Shown in pieces: positions 18,265 through 26,432 of a stretch of DNA of 64,000 nucleotides. The DNA comes from Bacteroidetes bacterium GWF2_41_31 (lineage in GTDB: Bacteria; Bacteroidota; Bacteroidia; Bacteroidales; F082), in contig MEOL01000035.1 in the NCBI GenBank assembly GCA_001769215.1, positions 117,847-181,846 of the forward strand. Reading direction: 5' to 3'. Positions within the stretch are counted from its first letter, which is position 1; the number at the start of each line of letters is the position of its first letter. The position numbers and the translations under genes are program-made. The notes under the pieces are model-generated. The model searched no databases. It saw nothing but the letters and a program-made list of their open reading frames with translations, and was not told where the DNA came from.

Positions 18265-19446
18265 TTAAATAGTTTCCAAAGCGTGTTTCAAATCATCAAT
18301 AATATCTTCTACATCTTCAATGCCTACTGAAAATCTGACTAAATCATCAGTAATTCCTGCAGCAAGTTTATTTTCCTTACTTACGGCAGCATGCGTCATG
18401 GAAGCCGGATGTTGAATAAGTGTTTCCACGCCTCCCAATGAAACAGCCAGGGTAGCCAGATGTACATGATCCATTAGTTTTTGGCCTGCTTCGTAGCCTC
18501 CTTTAAGCCCAAAACTCATCATCGAACCAAAACCTTTCATTTGGGTTTTAGCCAATTCATATTGTGGGTGCGATGTTAATCCGGGATATTTAATCCAGGC
18601 TATTTTTGGGTGTGATTCCAAATAATTGGCCACTTTCATCGCACTTTCCTGGGCACGATCAATTCGGATGGCCAATGTTTTAACTCCCCTGAGCACCATA
18701 AATGCCTGTGTGGGATCCATGTTGCAACCCATGTACACCATCGAATGCCTGATCTTTTTGTAGATTTCCGGATCTTTGGCAACGATGACTCCTCCAACAA
18801 TATCTGCATGACCATTGATAAATTTGGTAATCGAGTGAAGTACCACATCTGCTCCTAAATCGAGTGGCTTTTGCAGGTATGGAGAGCAAAATGTATTGTC
18901 GACCACGAGAATAAGGTTGTGTTCTTTTGCAATTTTTGAACAAGCCACAATATCCGTAATTTCCATGGTTGGATTCGCCGGAGTTTCGATATATAAAACT
19001 TTGGTATTGGGTTTTATGGCCGAAACAATGTTTTCGAGTTTAGATGTATTTACAAAGGTTGCTTCTACATTGAAACGGGAAAAATCCTGTTCAAGAACAC
19101 CTCTGGCAGGACCATAGACGGCATCGGAACTTACAATATGGCTTCCTGCTCCGAGTAAGGCCATGTAAACACTGCTGATAGCGCCCATTCCTGAACTGGT
19201 AGCAATTCCATCATATCCATTCTCGAGTGAAGCAATATTTTGCTCGAATGCCTTGATGGTAGGGTTTCCGATGCGGGTGTAAATATACCCGTTGCTTTTT
19301 CCTGAAAAGCAATCGGCCCCCTCTTGTGCAGTCTTGAATTTGAAAGTTGATGTTTGATAAATGGGCACTGTGGCACTTCCGAATTCATCTTCAAATGCTC
19401 CTGCATGGATTAACTTGGTGTTGAAACCTTTGTCATTCGTATTCAT
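18265..19446 (-). CDS. Cys/Met-metabolism PLP enzyme (methionine gamma-lyase / cystathionine gamma-synthase family)
   Basis: 393 aa. The PLP lysine lies in SITKFINGHAD, with the cofactor-binding YTRIGNPT and the Asp of VVDNTFCSPYLQ. The sequence fits the family containing methionine gamma-lyase, cystathionine gamma-synthase and cystathionine gamma-lyase. Where characterised methionine gamma-lyases have a Cys in VYGCT, this protein has Pro (VYGPAR), so lyase specificity is uncertain. It stands alone with a 103-base upstream gap and no riboswitch-like structure. Release of thiols or sulfide next to the sulfur genes is an attractive but unproven link. Confidence 0.85.
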   Translation of the reverse strand: MNTNDKGFNTKLIHAGAFEDEFGSATVPIYQTSTFKFKTAQEGADCFSGKSNGYIYTRIGNPTIKAFEQNIASLENGYDGIATSSGMGAISSVYMALLGAGSHIVSSDAVYGPARGVLEQDFSRFNVEATFVNTSKLENIVSAIKPNTKVLYIETPANPTMEITDIVACSKIAKEHNLILVVDNTFCSPYLQKPLDLGADVVLHSITKFINGHADIVGGVIVAKDPEIYKKIRHSMVYMGCNMDPTQAFMVLRGVKTLAIRIDRAQESAMKVANYLESHPKIAWIKYPGLTSHPQYELAKTQMKGFGSMMSFGLKGGYEAGQKLMDHVHLATLAVSLGGVETLIQHPASMTHAAVSKENKLAAGITDDLVRFSVGIEDVEDIIDDLKHALETI

Positions 19447-19549
19447 TTTAATAGTTTTTGGTTATAATTTGATTCCCTTTCGGAATTTTCTTTCGTTGTT
19501 TTAATTACCTTTTTATTTCAAACGATTCGTTTTCAGAATAGTTATGGTA

Positions 19550-19888
19550 TTAAATTTCTTTTAGTTCCCCTTTTTTATACTTTTCAAAGGCTTGTTTAAT
19601 TGTCATATCGTGTGCCTCTGCAAAAATCCGCATGTTCATCTGTTTGAGTGCCTGAACAGCATGACTACCCGGTCCATTTCCTGTTATCAAAACATCAGGG
19701 CTGAGTTCAAATATTTTTTGTGCAGTTGCGGTTCCTGCGCCGTGGGCTTCATTTTCCACTACACCATTGTCAAATGAGGTAAGTGTTCTACTTTCATCGT
19801 CGTAAAGTACTATAAACATGGTTCTGCCAAACCGTGGATCCATCATTGAATCCCATACTGTGCCTTTAGCCGTAAATGCTATTTTCAT
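19550..19888 (-). CDS. NifX/NifB-like (ORP-type) small protein
   Basis: 112 aa with the dinitrogenase Fe-Mo-cofactor-binding fold (MKIAFTAKG, DPRFGRTMFIVLYD, GNGPGSHAVQAL). Such proteins bind metal-sulfur clusters. The Desulfovibrio orange protein, a family member, carries a Cu-Mo-S cluster and is encoded beside MinD-type ferredoxin ATPases, as here. It is the last gene of the 19.5-23.6 kb operon, overlapping the ATPase gene by 4 bases. No nitrogenase genes are present. Confidence 0.85.
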   Translation of the reverse strand: MKIAFTAKGTVWDSMMDPRFGRTMFIVLYDDESRTLTSFDNGVVENEAHGAGTATAQKIFELSPDVLITGNGPGSHAVQALKQMNMRIFAEAHDMTIKQAFEKYKKGELKEI

Positions 19889-20778
19889 CTATTGTGATTT
19901 TGGTTAATTACCAATTGTTTTATTCTCTCCCAGCTTGAAGTCAGCAGGGTTTTTATACTGTTCTGATCGTATTCAACAATGGTTTGTCCTTGTGTCATGG
20001 CACTGGTGAAGTTTTCATCATAAGGCAAATCAGCCAGATGAACGATGTTTTCTTCTGCTAAAAACCCGACAATTTCATCCCGTTTTTTAGGATTAACATC
20101 CGATTTGTTGATAATGCAACCGGCTTTTATTTTGAATTTTTTTACCAACTCGTAAACGCGTTTTAAGTCGTGGAGACCCGAAACAGAGGGTTCGGTTACC
20201 AATACAACAAAGTTGGCGCCCGACAGTGATGAGACTACCGGACAGCCTACACCCGGAGAGCCATCCACTAGAATAATGTCTTTCCGTTCTTCAAAAGCGA
20301 TATCCCTGGCTTCGTTTTTTACTTTGGCTACCAGTTTGCCCGAATTGTCGGCACCAATCCCCAACCGGGCATGTACCATGATGCTTCCGGTTTTGATGTT
20401 CGAGATATACCACTTTCCGGCCAGACGGTTTTTGTTGGTGATGGCCTCTGTCGGGCAAACACGGGCGCAATAGCCGCAACCCTCGCAACTTAAAGGGTCA
20501 ATTACGTATTGCATGCTTCTAATTGATATCGCACCAAAGCGGCATACCTTCGCACACTTGTTGCAACGAATACAATTGTTTGCATCGATGGTTGCCAGTT
20601 CGCCGCTGTAGAAATCTTCTGAAAAATCAAAATCAGGTTGCATAAGCAAGTGCATGTCAGCAGCATCCACATCGCAATCGGCAACCACGGCATTGTTACC
20701 ACCCAGAACGGCAAATGAAGCCGTAATGGATGTTTTTCCTGTTCCTCCTTTTCCTGAGATAATGACTATTTCTTTCAT
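19885..20778 (-). CDS. MinD/ParA-type ATPase with inserted 2[4Fe-4S] ferredoxin domain (1)
   Basis: 297 aa. Deviant Walker A GKGGTGKT (9-16) is followed by a ferredoxin insert with CIRCNKCAKVC (about 69-79) and CEGCGYCARVC (about 98-108), then the ATPase core with VDGSPGVGCPV. This is the paired MinD-ferredoxin ATPase family found with orange-protein-like genes in sulfate reducers. ATP-driven handling of a metal-sulfur cluster is a reasonable guess. It overlaps the next ATPase gene by 4 bases, so the two are probably made in equal amounts as a heterodimer. Confidence 0.9.
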   Translation of the reverse strand: MKEIVIISGKGGTGKTSITASFAVLGGNNAVVADCDVDAADMHLLMQPDFDFSEDFYSGELATIDANNCIRCNKCAKVCRFGAISIRSMQYVIDPLSCEGCGYCARVCPTEAITNKNRLAGKWYISNIKTGSIMVHARLGIGADNSGKLVAKVKNEARDIAFEERKDIILVDGSPGVGCPVVSSLSGANFVVLVTEPSVSGLHDLKRVYELVKKFKIKAGCIINKSDVNPKKRDEIVGFLAEENIVHLADLPYDENFTSAMTQGQTIVEYDQNSIKTLLTSSWERIKQLVINQNHNR

Positions 20779-21656
20779 TCAATGTCCCCTTTCGATGCTT
20801 TTAAACAGTAGTCAAGGATATTGCTTAATAATTCTTTTACCTCCGGGATTTCCTGGTAGATTAACTTCCCTGAAGAATAGAGCTCGGCTATTCTGCGGCT
20901 GTTGGGTATTTTTGCCAGAATGGTAATATTTTCTTTTTGGCAATAGTCAATTACTGCGTCATTACCTATTCCATAGCGGTTAACCACCACTCCCATTGGT
21001 TTTTTCAGGGTGCGCATGGTTTCTATAGCCAGGGTTAAATCGTGCAGTCCAAAAGGGGTAGGTTCGGTAATCAAAATCACAAAATCGGCATTTTTGGTCG
21101 CTTCAATTACCGGGCAGGAAGTGCCGGGTGGACAGTCGTAGATTTCGATTCTAAGATGAGCATAATTTTCATTGCTGTATTGCTTTGTTTTTGAAATCGT
21201 GGGTACTGCCTGTTCTTCTCCTACATCCAACCGACTTTCGACAAAATGAAGGTTGTTTATCCTGAAATCACTGAGTTTTCCGGTTCTCTTTGAAATCATT
21301 GGCAATGCATCCGTGGGGCACAATTCAGAACAGGCATAACAGCTATGACATAATTCGGGGAAAACAAGGATTGTGGGTCCAAGTTGGAGAACTGCATGAA
21401 AATTGCACACTTTCTGACACAGGCCACAGAATGTACATTTTGGTTCATCCCACTGAGGGATCATTTTAAAATTCGACTCCTCATGAATCAGGTCACCTTT
21501 GAAAAACAAACCTGAATTTGGTTCTTCAACATCCAGGTCAACCAATACAACTTCTTCCTGTTCAGCAATATATGCTGCCAAATTGGTAGCCAGGGTAGTT
21601 TTACCGGTTCCTCCTTTGCCACTTGCGATCGCAATTCTAGCAGGGCTGTTAGTCAT
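20775..21656 (-). CDS. MinD/ParA-type ATPase with inserted 2[4Fe-4S] ferredoxin domain (2)
   Basis: 293 aa paralogue of the neighbouring ATPase: Walker A GKGGTGKT (13-20), cluster motifs CTFCGLCQKVC and CHSCYACSELC, and YDCPPGTSCPV in the switch region. Its stop overlaps the start of the partner ATPase (4 bases) and its start overlaps the CGGC gene by 8 bases, marking a tightly packed operon. The role is inferred from the orange-protein cluster of Desulfovibrio. Confidence 0.9.
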   Translation of the reverse strand: MTNSPARIAIASGKGGTGKTTLATNLAAYIAEQEEVVLVDLDVEEPNSGLFFKGDLIHEESNFKMIPQWDEPKCTFCGLCQKVCNFHAVLQLGPTILVFPELCHSCYACSELCPTDALPMISKRTGKLSDFRINNLHFVESRLDVGEEQAVPTISKTKQYSNENYAHLRIEIYDCPPGTSCPVIEATKNADFVILITEPTPFGLHDLTLAIETMRTLKKPMGVVVNRYGIGNDAVIDYCQKENITILAKIPNSRRIAELYSSGKLIYQEIPEVKELLSNILDYCLKASKGDIE

Positions 21657-22092
21657 AATTAAGCCTGGTTTTCTCGTCCGTTAGTGTTTGTTTTATGGCT
21701 TCCTTTAAAAAAGGTGTATTCCATGTGTTCAATTTTTGATGCGTCAGATGGTATTTTTGGGGAATGGGATGCGTCCCGAAAACGACTTTCATTCCATAAT
21801 TCTCTGGGATAAACTTTGCATAATGTTCCATATAGGGACATGGAGGATATCCCACCAAAAAACCGGTAGCGAAATGAATATGTGTGACCCCATTTTTTTT
21901 CATCTCTTCGGGGGCATATTCAATATTTCCGCCCGGGCATCCTCCGCAGGTGGTATAAGCGGCAAGTTCAACTTCCTGGTCTTCATACATTTTGAAAGCC
22001 CCTTCATTGTTTTGCAATGCTCTAAAACATTTGCCTCCGGCACAAGTATGGTATCGGTCGCAGATGATAATACCGATTTTAACTTTTTTCAT
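21649..22092 (-). CDS. CGGC-domain protein
   Basis: 147 aa from ATG 22092 (MKKVKIGIIICDRYHTC); ATG 22098 is an alternative, and the much longer open frame would overlap the next gene fully. Conserved cysteines occur in CDRYHTCAGGKC, TTCGGCPG and YPPCPYM, typical of the CGGC domain, presumed to bind metal. It is in the middle of the ORP-like operon and overlaps both neighbours, which argues for a part in the same cluster-handling complex. Function unproven. Confidence 0.82.
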   Translation of the reverse strand: MKKVKIGIIICDRYHTCAGGKCFRALQNNEGAFKMYEDQEVELAAYTTCGGCPGGNIEYAPEEMKKNGVTHIHFATGFLVGYPPCPYMEHYAKFIPENYGMKVVFGTHPIPQKYHLTHQKLNTWNTPFLKEAIKQTLTDEKTRLNYD

Positions 22093-22456
22093 TGTCATGA
22101 GCATGTTCGTGGTCGCCATGGTGGTCACAATAATTGGCGCTAAGGGTAAGCCTATCTGCCAGAAAATTATTGACCAGATTGGTAGCCGTATCCAAGGGTG
22201 CACCTACAAAAACATTAACCCCTGCTTCGTTGAACAGGTTTACGGCCATGGGGCCCATTCCTCCGGCAATTACATCGGTTGCTCCATTGTTAGCCACCCA
22301 ACGAGGATAAGTTCCGGGTTGATGTTCAGGTGGATCCATCATGACGATGTTTTTAATGATATTGTTTTCAACCTCAACATAGGCAAATTGCTGGCAATGG
22401 CCAAAATGTTCTGATAGCATGTTCCCTTCAATGGGTATTGCGATTCTTTTTTTCAT
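22079..22456 (-). CDS. NifX/NifB-like (ORP-type) protein with His-rich tail
   Basis: 125 aa. The NifX-like core shows MKKRIAIPIEG, SEHFGHCQQFAYVEV and GGMGPMAVNLF. The C-terminus is a metal-binding style tail (NYCDHHGDHEHAHD). It is the second of three such proteins in this operon and the one with the extra histidines, suggesting copper, nickel or zinc delivery; this is inference. The 3' end overlaps the CGGC gene by 14 bases. Confidence 0.83.
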   Translation of the reverse strand: MKKRIAIPIEGNMLSEHFGHCQQFAYVEVENNIIKNIVMMDPPEHQPGTYPRWVANNGATDVIAGGMGPMAVNLFNEAGVNVFVGAPLDTATNLVNNFLADRLTLSANYCDHHGDHEHAHDNEKS

Positions 22457-22485
22457 TCTACTATTTTTAAAATGTATATTTCAGT

Positions 22486-22677
22486 TTAAAAGCCCTTTTT
22501 TAATCCGCTTTTAAGGCGTTTGCCTTCTCCAAACTCTCCCTTAGAATTTCGTTTTTTCCCCATTCCCTTGCCGAGTTTTTCCAGTTTTTCTTTGTCAGTT
22601 GCATTGCTGCATTTTCCCAATTTGCGTCCTGTTTGAGAACCTTCTCCTTCAGGACCTGTTCTATCAAGTTTTGGCAT
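22486..22677 (-). CDS. Small Gly/Lys-rich protein of the ORP-like operon (DUF5320-like)
   Basis: 63 aa, starting MPKLDRTGPEGEG and made largely of Gly, Lys, Glu and Arg, with no hydrophobic core. The N-terminus resembles the DUF5320-type proteins (M-P-x-x-D-x-T-G-P) that accompany NifX-like genes in other anaerobes. It lies in the operon with 29- and 10-base gaps on either side. No function is known. Confidence 0.65.
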   Translation of the reverse strand: MPKLDRTGPEGEGSQTGRKLGKCSNATDKEKLEKLGKGMGKKRNSKGEFGEGKRLKSGLKKGF

Positions 22678-22687
22678 GGCTTTATTA

Positions 22688-23005
22688 TTAGTGACTTAAC
22701 ATATTGATGATTTGCTGAATTGTTTTCGTGGGTTCTTTTAGTACAATCATTTGGATTTTCAGGCTATCGAGCAGGGGTTTGATTTTTACTCCAAACTCAC
22801 TTGATATAATTTTGTTGGCATTTCGTGATGCAATGATGTTAACCGAAGCAGGACCTGCTCCTTCTTCCAAATCTCTGTTGGGATTGGGAATGAACTCCAT
22901 CGCTTTGGTTTCACTGTCATAAATAACAAAGTAGGCGCACCGACCAAAACTTAAGTCTAAGGTCGATTCCAGGGTATTTCCGTTTGAAGCAATGGCTATT
23001 TTCAT
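22688..23005 (-). CDS. NifX/NifB-like (ORP-type) small protein
   Basis: 105 aa, third NifX-like protein of the operon: MKIAIASNG, LDLSFGRCAYFVIYD, EGAGPASVNII and a C-terminal helix. Its stop is 10 bases from the small Gly/Lys-rich gene, and its start overlaps the DUF134 gene by 4 bases. Orange-protein homologues have this size. Which of the three binds a cluster cannot be told from sequence. Confidence 0.83.
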   Translation of the reverse strand: MKIAIASNGNTLESTLDLSFGRCAYFVIYDSETKAMEFIPNPNRDLEEGAGPASVNIIASRNANKIISSEFGVKIKPLLDSLKIQMIVLKEPTKTIQQIINMLSH

Positions 23006-23601
23006 GGTTTTTCGTTTTTCTGTTTTTTGGGATCTGTACTCCTTTTACGTATCATAAGATGGTTGCATTCCGGACATGTCTGTTGATTGCAGGGATCTCC
23101 GAACCGATGCTTCTTCTCAAACCCACAGCCGGGACAGACGCAATAGTCTTCACAATTCGTCGGGTGATCATCCTCTGATTCATTCACAAAATCAAACTGA
23201 TGAATTTGATCGTGGCCACACAGCGGGCAATTTTCAACCACTATATCTTTTTGCGGATTGTTGAAATAACAATGACAATCGCTGCATTGATACCAATCGC
23301 TGTCGAAGTAAACCTTGCCTCCTTCAATTGAAATTTGTCTCCCCTCAACCATTGCTTTGGCCACTTTTTGAAGTGCCGAAGCGTAAATTCGGGTAAAGGT
23401 TGGTCTGGATACTCCCATCATAATGGATGCCTGATGATGGTTAAGCTTGTCGTAATCGCTTAAGCGCAGGGCTTCATATTCTTCGTATAATAAATTGACT
23501 ACCTCAGAATGCTGCTGACCCGCTTGTAAACCATAGGGTTTAAATCCTTTGATAACAGGGGGACTTAGCACTTTTCGGAGTACTTTAATTCTTGGACTCA
23601 T
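23002..23601 (-). CDS. DUF134 helix-turn-helix protein with zinc-ribbon tail
   Basis: 199 aa. The N-terminal 100 residues are DUF134, with a sigma-70 region-4-like helix-turn-helix (LNHHQASIMMGVSRPTFTRI). The C-terminal half has three pairs of CxxC motifs (CSDCHC, CPLCGH, CVCPGCG, CNQQTCPEC) suggesting zinc or iron binding. DUF134 genes are commonly found with NifX-like proteins, and it is the first gene of the operon, so it is probably its metal- or redox-sensing regulator (inference). Confidence 0.85.
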   Translation of the reverse strand: MSPRIKVLRKVLSPPVIKGFKPYGLQAGQQHSEVVNLLYEEYEALRLSDYDKLNHHQASIMMGVSRPTFTRIYASALQKVAKAMVEGRQISIEGGKVYFDSDWYQCSDCHCYFNNPQKDIVVENCPLCGHDQIHQFDFVNESEDDHPTNCEDYCVCPGCGFEKKHRFGDPCNQQTCPECNHLMIRKRSTDPKKQKNEKP

Positions 23602-23625
23602 ATTTTATTAATCAATAGTTCGTTG

Positions 23626-23633
23626 CAAAGATA
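23626..23633 (-). promoter_or_regulatory. -7 box (TATCTTTG) of the ORP-like operon
   Basis: On the minus strand TATCTTTG fits the Bacteroidota TAnnTTTG -7 element, 24 bases before the DUF134 start codon. A -33 TTTG at the right distance is not clear, so the call rests on the -7 box alone. Confidence 0.55.
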
Positions 23634-23964
23634 ATGAACAATAGCTCACTTAAATTCATTTTCCAATATATTTTTGAAGAAATATTTTAATTTAGAAGCT
23701 GGATTGTAAATTCGGAGACATTGACCTGAAGTCCACCTCGCACACCTCTTGTCTATTGTATTTCAAACCAACAACAGGAAGCTATCTCTGTGAAAACAAG
23801 ATTATTGATTAATTACAATGAATCCCACAGGAGTCGAGGATTTCTAACTTGAAAGGAGGAGAAATTTTGAGTACACTAAATAAGGTGCGGTATTATTTCT
23901 GTAGTACCCCAATTTATGTGGTTTATTATAAAGGTGTGGATAGATAGTGAGGTTGCAGATTATT
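23634..23964. other. Gene-free stretch between the ORP-like operon and the first Crp/Fnr gene
   Basis: About 330 AT-rich bases. I see no ORF with coding character, no hairpin with a T-run and no repeat of elements found elsewhere in the window. Confidence 0.5.
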
Positions 23965-24684
23965 CTACCCCAAATGGCAAATCTTCATTAACCCTTCAGG
24001 ATCTATCACTTCAAAAGTTTTACCATTTATTCGAATCAAACCATCATCCTGAAAACTTTTTAACGTTCTGATAACGCTTTCTGTAGACATTCCCGATAAT
24101 TCGGCTAATTCTTTTCTGCTGAGCAACAATTCAAACTTATCCGTTTTAAATATATTTCCAGCCAAACAAAGAATAATATCTGCCAGTTTACCAAATGCCT
24201 GACGGTGATTCAAACAAAAAAAGCGTCCGTTTTTCTGCATAGCTACCTCGCTCAATACATCTATTATTGCTGAAGCAAATCTGCCATTCTCCAGAATAAG
24301 CTTTCGTATAATATTAATGTCGATCAGTTTAACGGTTGTGTTAACATAGGCCGATGCCGTATATTGGAAAATGTTCTGATTGGTCGGTAACGATGTCAAT
24401 CCGATCAGGCTTTTTGGTGAGGCAATTCTCAAAATGAGTGATTGATCGCCTTCTTCGTAAAACACCTTAACTAATCCCTCGCAGATATACAGAATGTGAC
24501 TGGTAAAAGTTCCTTGTTTTACAATTACTTCACCCTTTTTATACTCCACAATAACCTGATTTCTCTCCACGAGCTCCTTTTGTTCTTCGGTCAGGTGATC
24601 GAAGCAACTGCAACTAATATTAGAAACAGTACAACTGGTTTTTATCCGCTCAACTATGCTACTCAAGACTTTACTATTTTGCAT
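23965..24684 (-). CDS. Crp/Fnr-family regulator 1
   Basis: 239 aa. A cyclic-nucleotide-binding-fold sensor (about 28-150) is followed by a winged helix (LSRKELAELSGMSTESVIRTL, about 185-205). Cysteines 18, 25 and 27 precede the sensor in an arrangement that could hold a redox centre, as in Fnr, but the spacing is not classical. It is divergent from the octahaem cytochrome operon and shares its control region, so it is the likely regulator of that operon. A TATCTTTG box (24686-24693) lies one base upstream of its ATG. Confidence 0.9.
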   Translation of the reverse strand: MQNSKVLSSIVERIKTSCTVSNISCSCFDHLTEEQKELVERNQVIVEYKKGEVIVKQGTFTSHILYICEGLVKVFYEEGDQSLILRIASPKSLIGLTSLPTNQNIFQYTASAYVNTTVKLIDINIIRKLILENGRFASAIIDVLSEVAMQKNGRFFCLNHRQAFGKLADIILCLAGNIFKTDKFELLLSRKELAELSGMSTESVIRTLKSFQDDGLIRINGKTFEVIDPEGLMKICHLG

Positions 24685-24767
24685 ACAAAGATAAACATAT
24701 TAAGCCGCTACCATACATTCCTGATGCAAATCATGTTTTTTGAGGCGCAACATCATATGCAACAACC

Positions 24768-24797
24768 TTTGTGTGAAATGTGGTCACAGTACATTTG
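24768..24797 (+). promoter_or_regulatory. Promoter with palindromic operator for the octahaem cytochrome operon
   Basis: TTTG (24768-24771) and TACATTTG (24790-24797) are 18 bases apart, fitting -33/-7 elements. Exactly between them lies an inverted repeat TGTGA-N7-TCACA (24772-24788), of the half-site type used by Crp/Fnr proteins but with a 7-base rather than 6-base centre. The start codon at 24824 follows by 26 bases. Confidence 0.6.
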
Positions 24798-24823
24798 TGC
24801 CAGGAATTTATAATAGTAAGTCC

Positions 24824-26422
24824 ATGAAAAAGTTGACCTTAATTGTTGCCCTTTTTTGCACCACCCATTGGTTATTTGCCAACAATGGAATAAATAAGGA
24901 TAGCATCAGATCTTTCCCGATGAATGAGTATGTATATAAATCAGGTAATACCAATAATCCTTCAGCTGATCACTCGAAATTCGCGATTTTACAGCAACCA
25001 TTTGCGAGTGCCCACGATGCAACGGCAGCCTGTTTGTCGTGTCATACAGAGCGGGATAAGGAAATTATGGCCACATCTCACTGGCATTGGAGGCGCAGCG
25101 AAAAGCTTGAAGGAAAAGGAGTAGTATCGCTTGGCAAGGCTAATATTATCAATAATTTTTGTATTGGAATCACTGGAAGTGAAGCCACCTGTACCCGCTG
25201 TCATATTGGATATGGATGGACTGACAGCTCATTTGATTTTACTGATCCTCTCAACATCGATTGTTTGGTTTGCCATGATAAAACAGGTACCTATAAAAAG
25301 AAACCTGGTGGAGCAGGCTATCCTGCCGAATCGGTTAACTTAAACTTTGTATCGCAGCATGTAGGATCTCCAGGACGTGAAAATTGTGGGGTTTGCCACT
25401 TTTTAGGAGGCGGGGGCAACAACGTAAAACATGGAGACCTGGATATAGCCATGCTCGATTGCTCACGCGAGGTAGATGTACACATGACGACCGAAGGCGA
25501 AAACATGAGTTGTGTCGATTGCCATATTACTGAAAAACACCAAATCCCGGGAAAAGTGTATGCACTCTCCTCAGAAAATAAAAACAGAACCACATGCGAA
25601 CAATGTCATACCGATAAACCTCATCAAAGCACTATTCTGAATGAACATGGATTAAGGGTGGCTTGCCAAACCTGTCATATTCCAGAATATGCCAAAGCCA
25701 ATGGCACCAAAATGATTTGGGATTGGTCGACCGCCGGTCGGTTAGACGAACATGGAAACCCCATGCATGAAAATGATGCTGATGGCAACCACAATTATCT
25801 ATCAATAAAGGGGAATTTCGTTTATAATGATCATGTAATTCCTGAGTATTTCTGGTTTAACGGCATCGCCAATCACCAGTTGATTACTGATAAAATTACT
25901 ACAATTCCAGTACAGATGAATACATTGTATGGATCGTACAACGATAAAGGTGCCCATCAAAAAAGCCATGCTCCGGCCAAAATATGGCCGGTTAAAGTAC
26001 ATCGGGGGAAACAAATCTACGACACAGTAAATATGACTTTAATACAACCTAAACTTTGGGATAAAGAAAGTGGGAAGGGAGCTTATTGGACAGATTTTGA
26101 TTGGAATAAGGCTGCAGAATTAGGTATGGCAGCGTGCGGCATGCCCTATAGTGGAGAATATGGATTTGTTGAAACAGAAATGTATTGGCCTTTAAACCAT
26201 CAGGTTTCTCCGGCAAGCGAATCACTAAAATGCATTGATTGCCACTCGCGCCCAAATAGCCGACTGGCTTCGCTGAACGACTTTTACCTTCCAGGTCGCG
26301 ACTTCAATCCCATTGTTGAAACTGCAGGAGTTTCACTTATCCTGGTCTCGATTATTGGTATAGCATTCCATGCCTTTTGCAGGATTGTTTTTGGAGGAAA
26401 ATGCAAAATCGATAACCCTTAA
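24824..26422 (+). CDS. otr: Octahaem c-type cytochrome, tetrathionate reductase (OTR) family
   Basis: 532 aa from ATG 24824, which begins a signal peptide (MKKLTLIVALFCTT); a longer open frame starts upstream of the promoter and is rejected. Eight CxxCH motifs begin at residues 70, 123, 147, 188, 230, 258, 281 and 470. The surroundings (CLSCHTE...SHWHW, GYGW, DCLVCHDKTGTY, NCGVCH...GGGG...KHGDLD, SCVDCH) are characteristic of the OTR family, periplasmic enzymes that reduce tetrathionate, nitrite or hydroxylamine in vitro. A C-terminal membrane helix (about 502-522) anchors it, unlike soluble Shewanella OTR. The b-type cytochrome gene follows after 10 bases and would supply electrons from quinol. 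Confidence 0.93.
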   Translation: MKKLTLIVALFCTTHWLFANNGINKDSIRSFPMNEYVYKSGNTNNPSADHSKFAILQQPFASAHDATAACLSCHTERDKEIMATSHWHWRRSEKLEGKGVVSLGKANIINNFCIGITGSEATCTRCHIGYGWTDSSFDFTDPLNIDCLVCHDKTGTYKKKPGGAGYPAESVNLNFVSQHVGSPGRENCGVCHFLGGGGNNVKHGDLDIAMLDCSREVDVHMTTEGENMSCVDCHITEKHQIPGKVYALSSENKNRTTCEQCHTDKPHQSTILNEHGLRVACQTCHIPEYAKANGTKMIWDWSTAGRLDEHGNPMHENDADGNHNYLSIKGNFVYNDHVIPEYFWFNGIANHQLITDKITTIPVQMNTLYGSYNDKGAHQKSHAPAKIWPVKVHRGKQIYDTVNMTLIQPKLWDKESGKGAYWTDFDWNKAAELGMAACGMPYSGEYGFVETEMYWPLNHQVSPASESLKCIDCHSRPNSRLASLNDFYLPGRDFNPIVETAGVSLILVSIIGIAFHAFCRIVFGGKCKIDNP

Positions 26423-26432
26423 TAAATCACCA

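Noticed and set aside
19447..19549. SAM or other riboswitch before the PLP enzyme
   Set aside because: The 103-base leader is AT-rich and lacks the paired core elements or conserved loops of known sulfur-related riboswitches.
19550..23601. Nitrogen-fixation cofactor genes
   Set aside because: NifX-like folds are present, but there is no nifH, nifD, nifK, nifE or nifN, and the MinD-ferredoxin pair points to an ORP-like system.
24740..24823. N-terminal extension of the octahaem cytochrome with a CVKC motif
   Set aside because: The promoter and palindrome lie inside this stretch and a normal signal peptide starts at 24824, so the extension is not expected to be translated.
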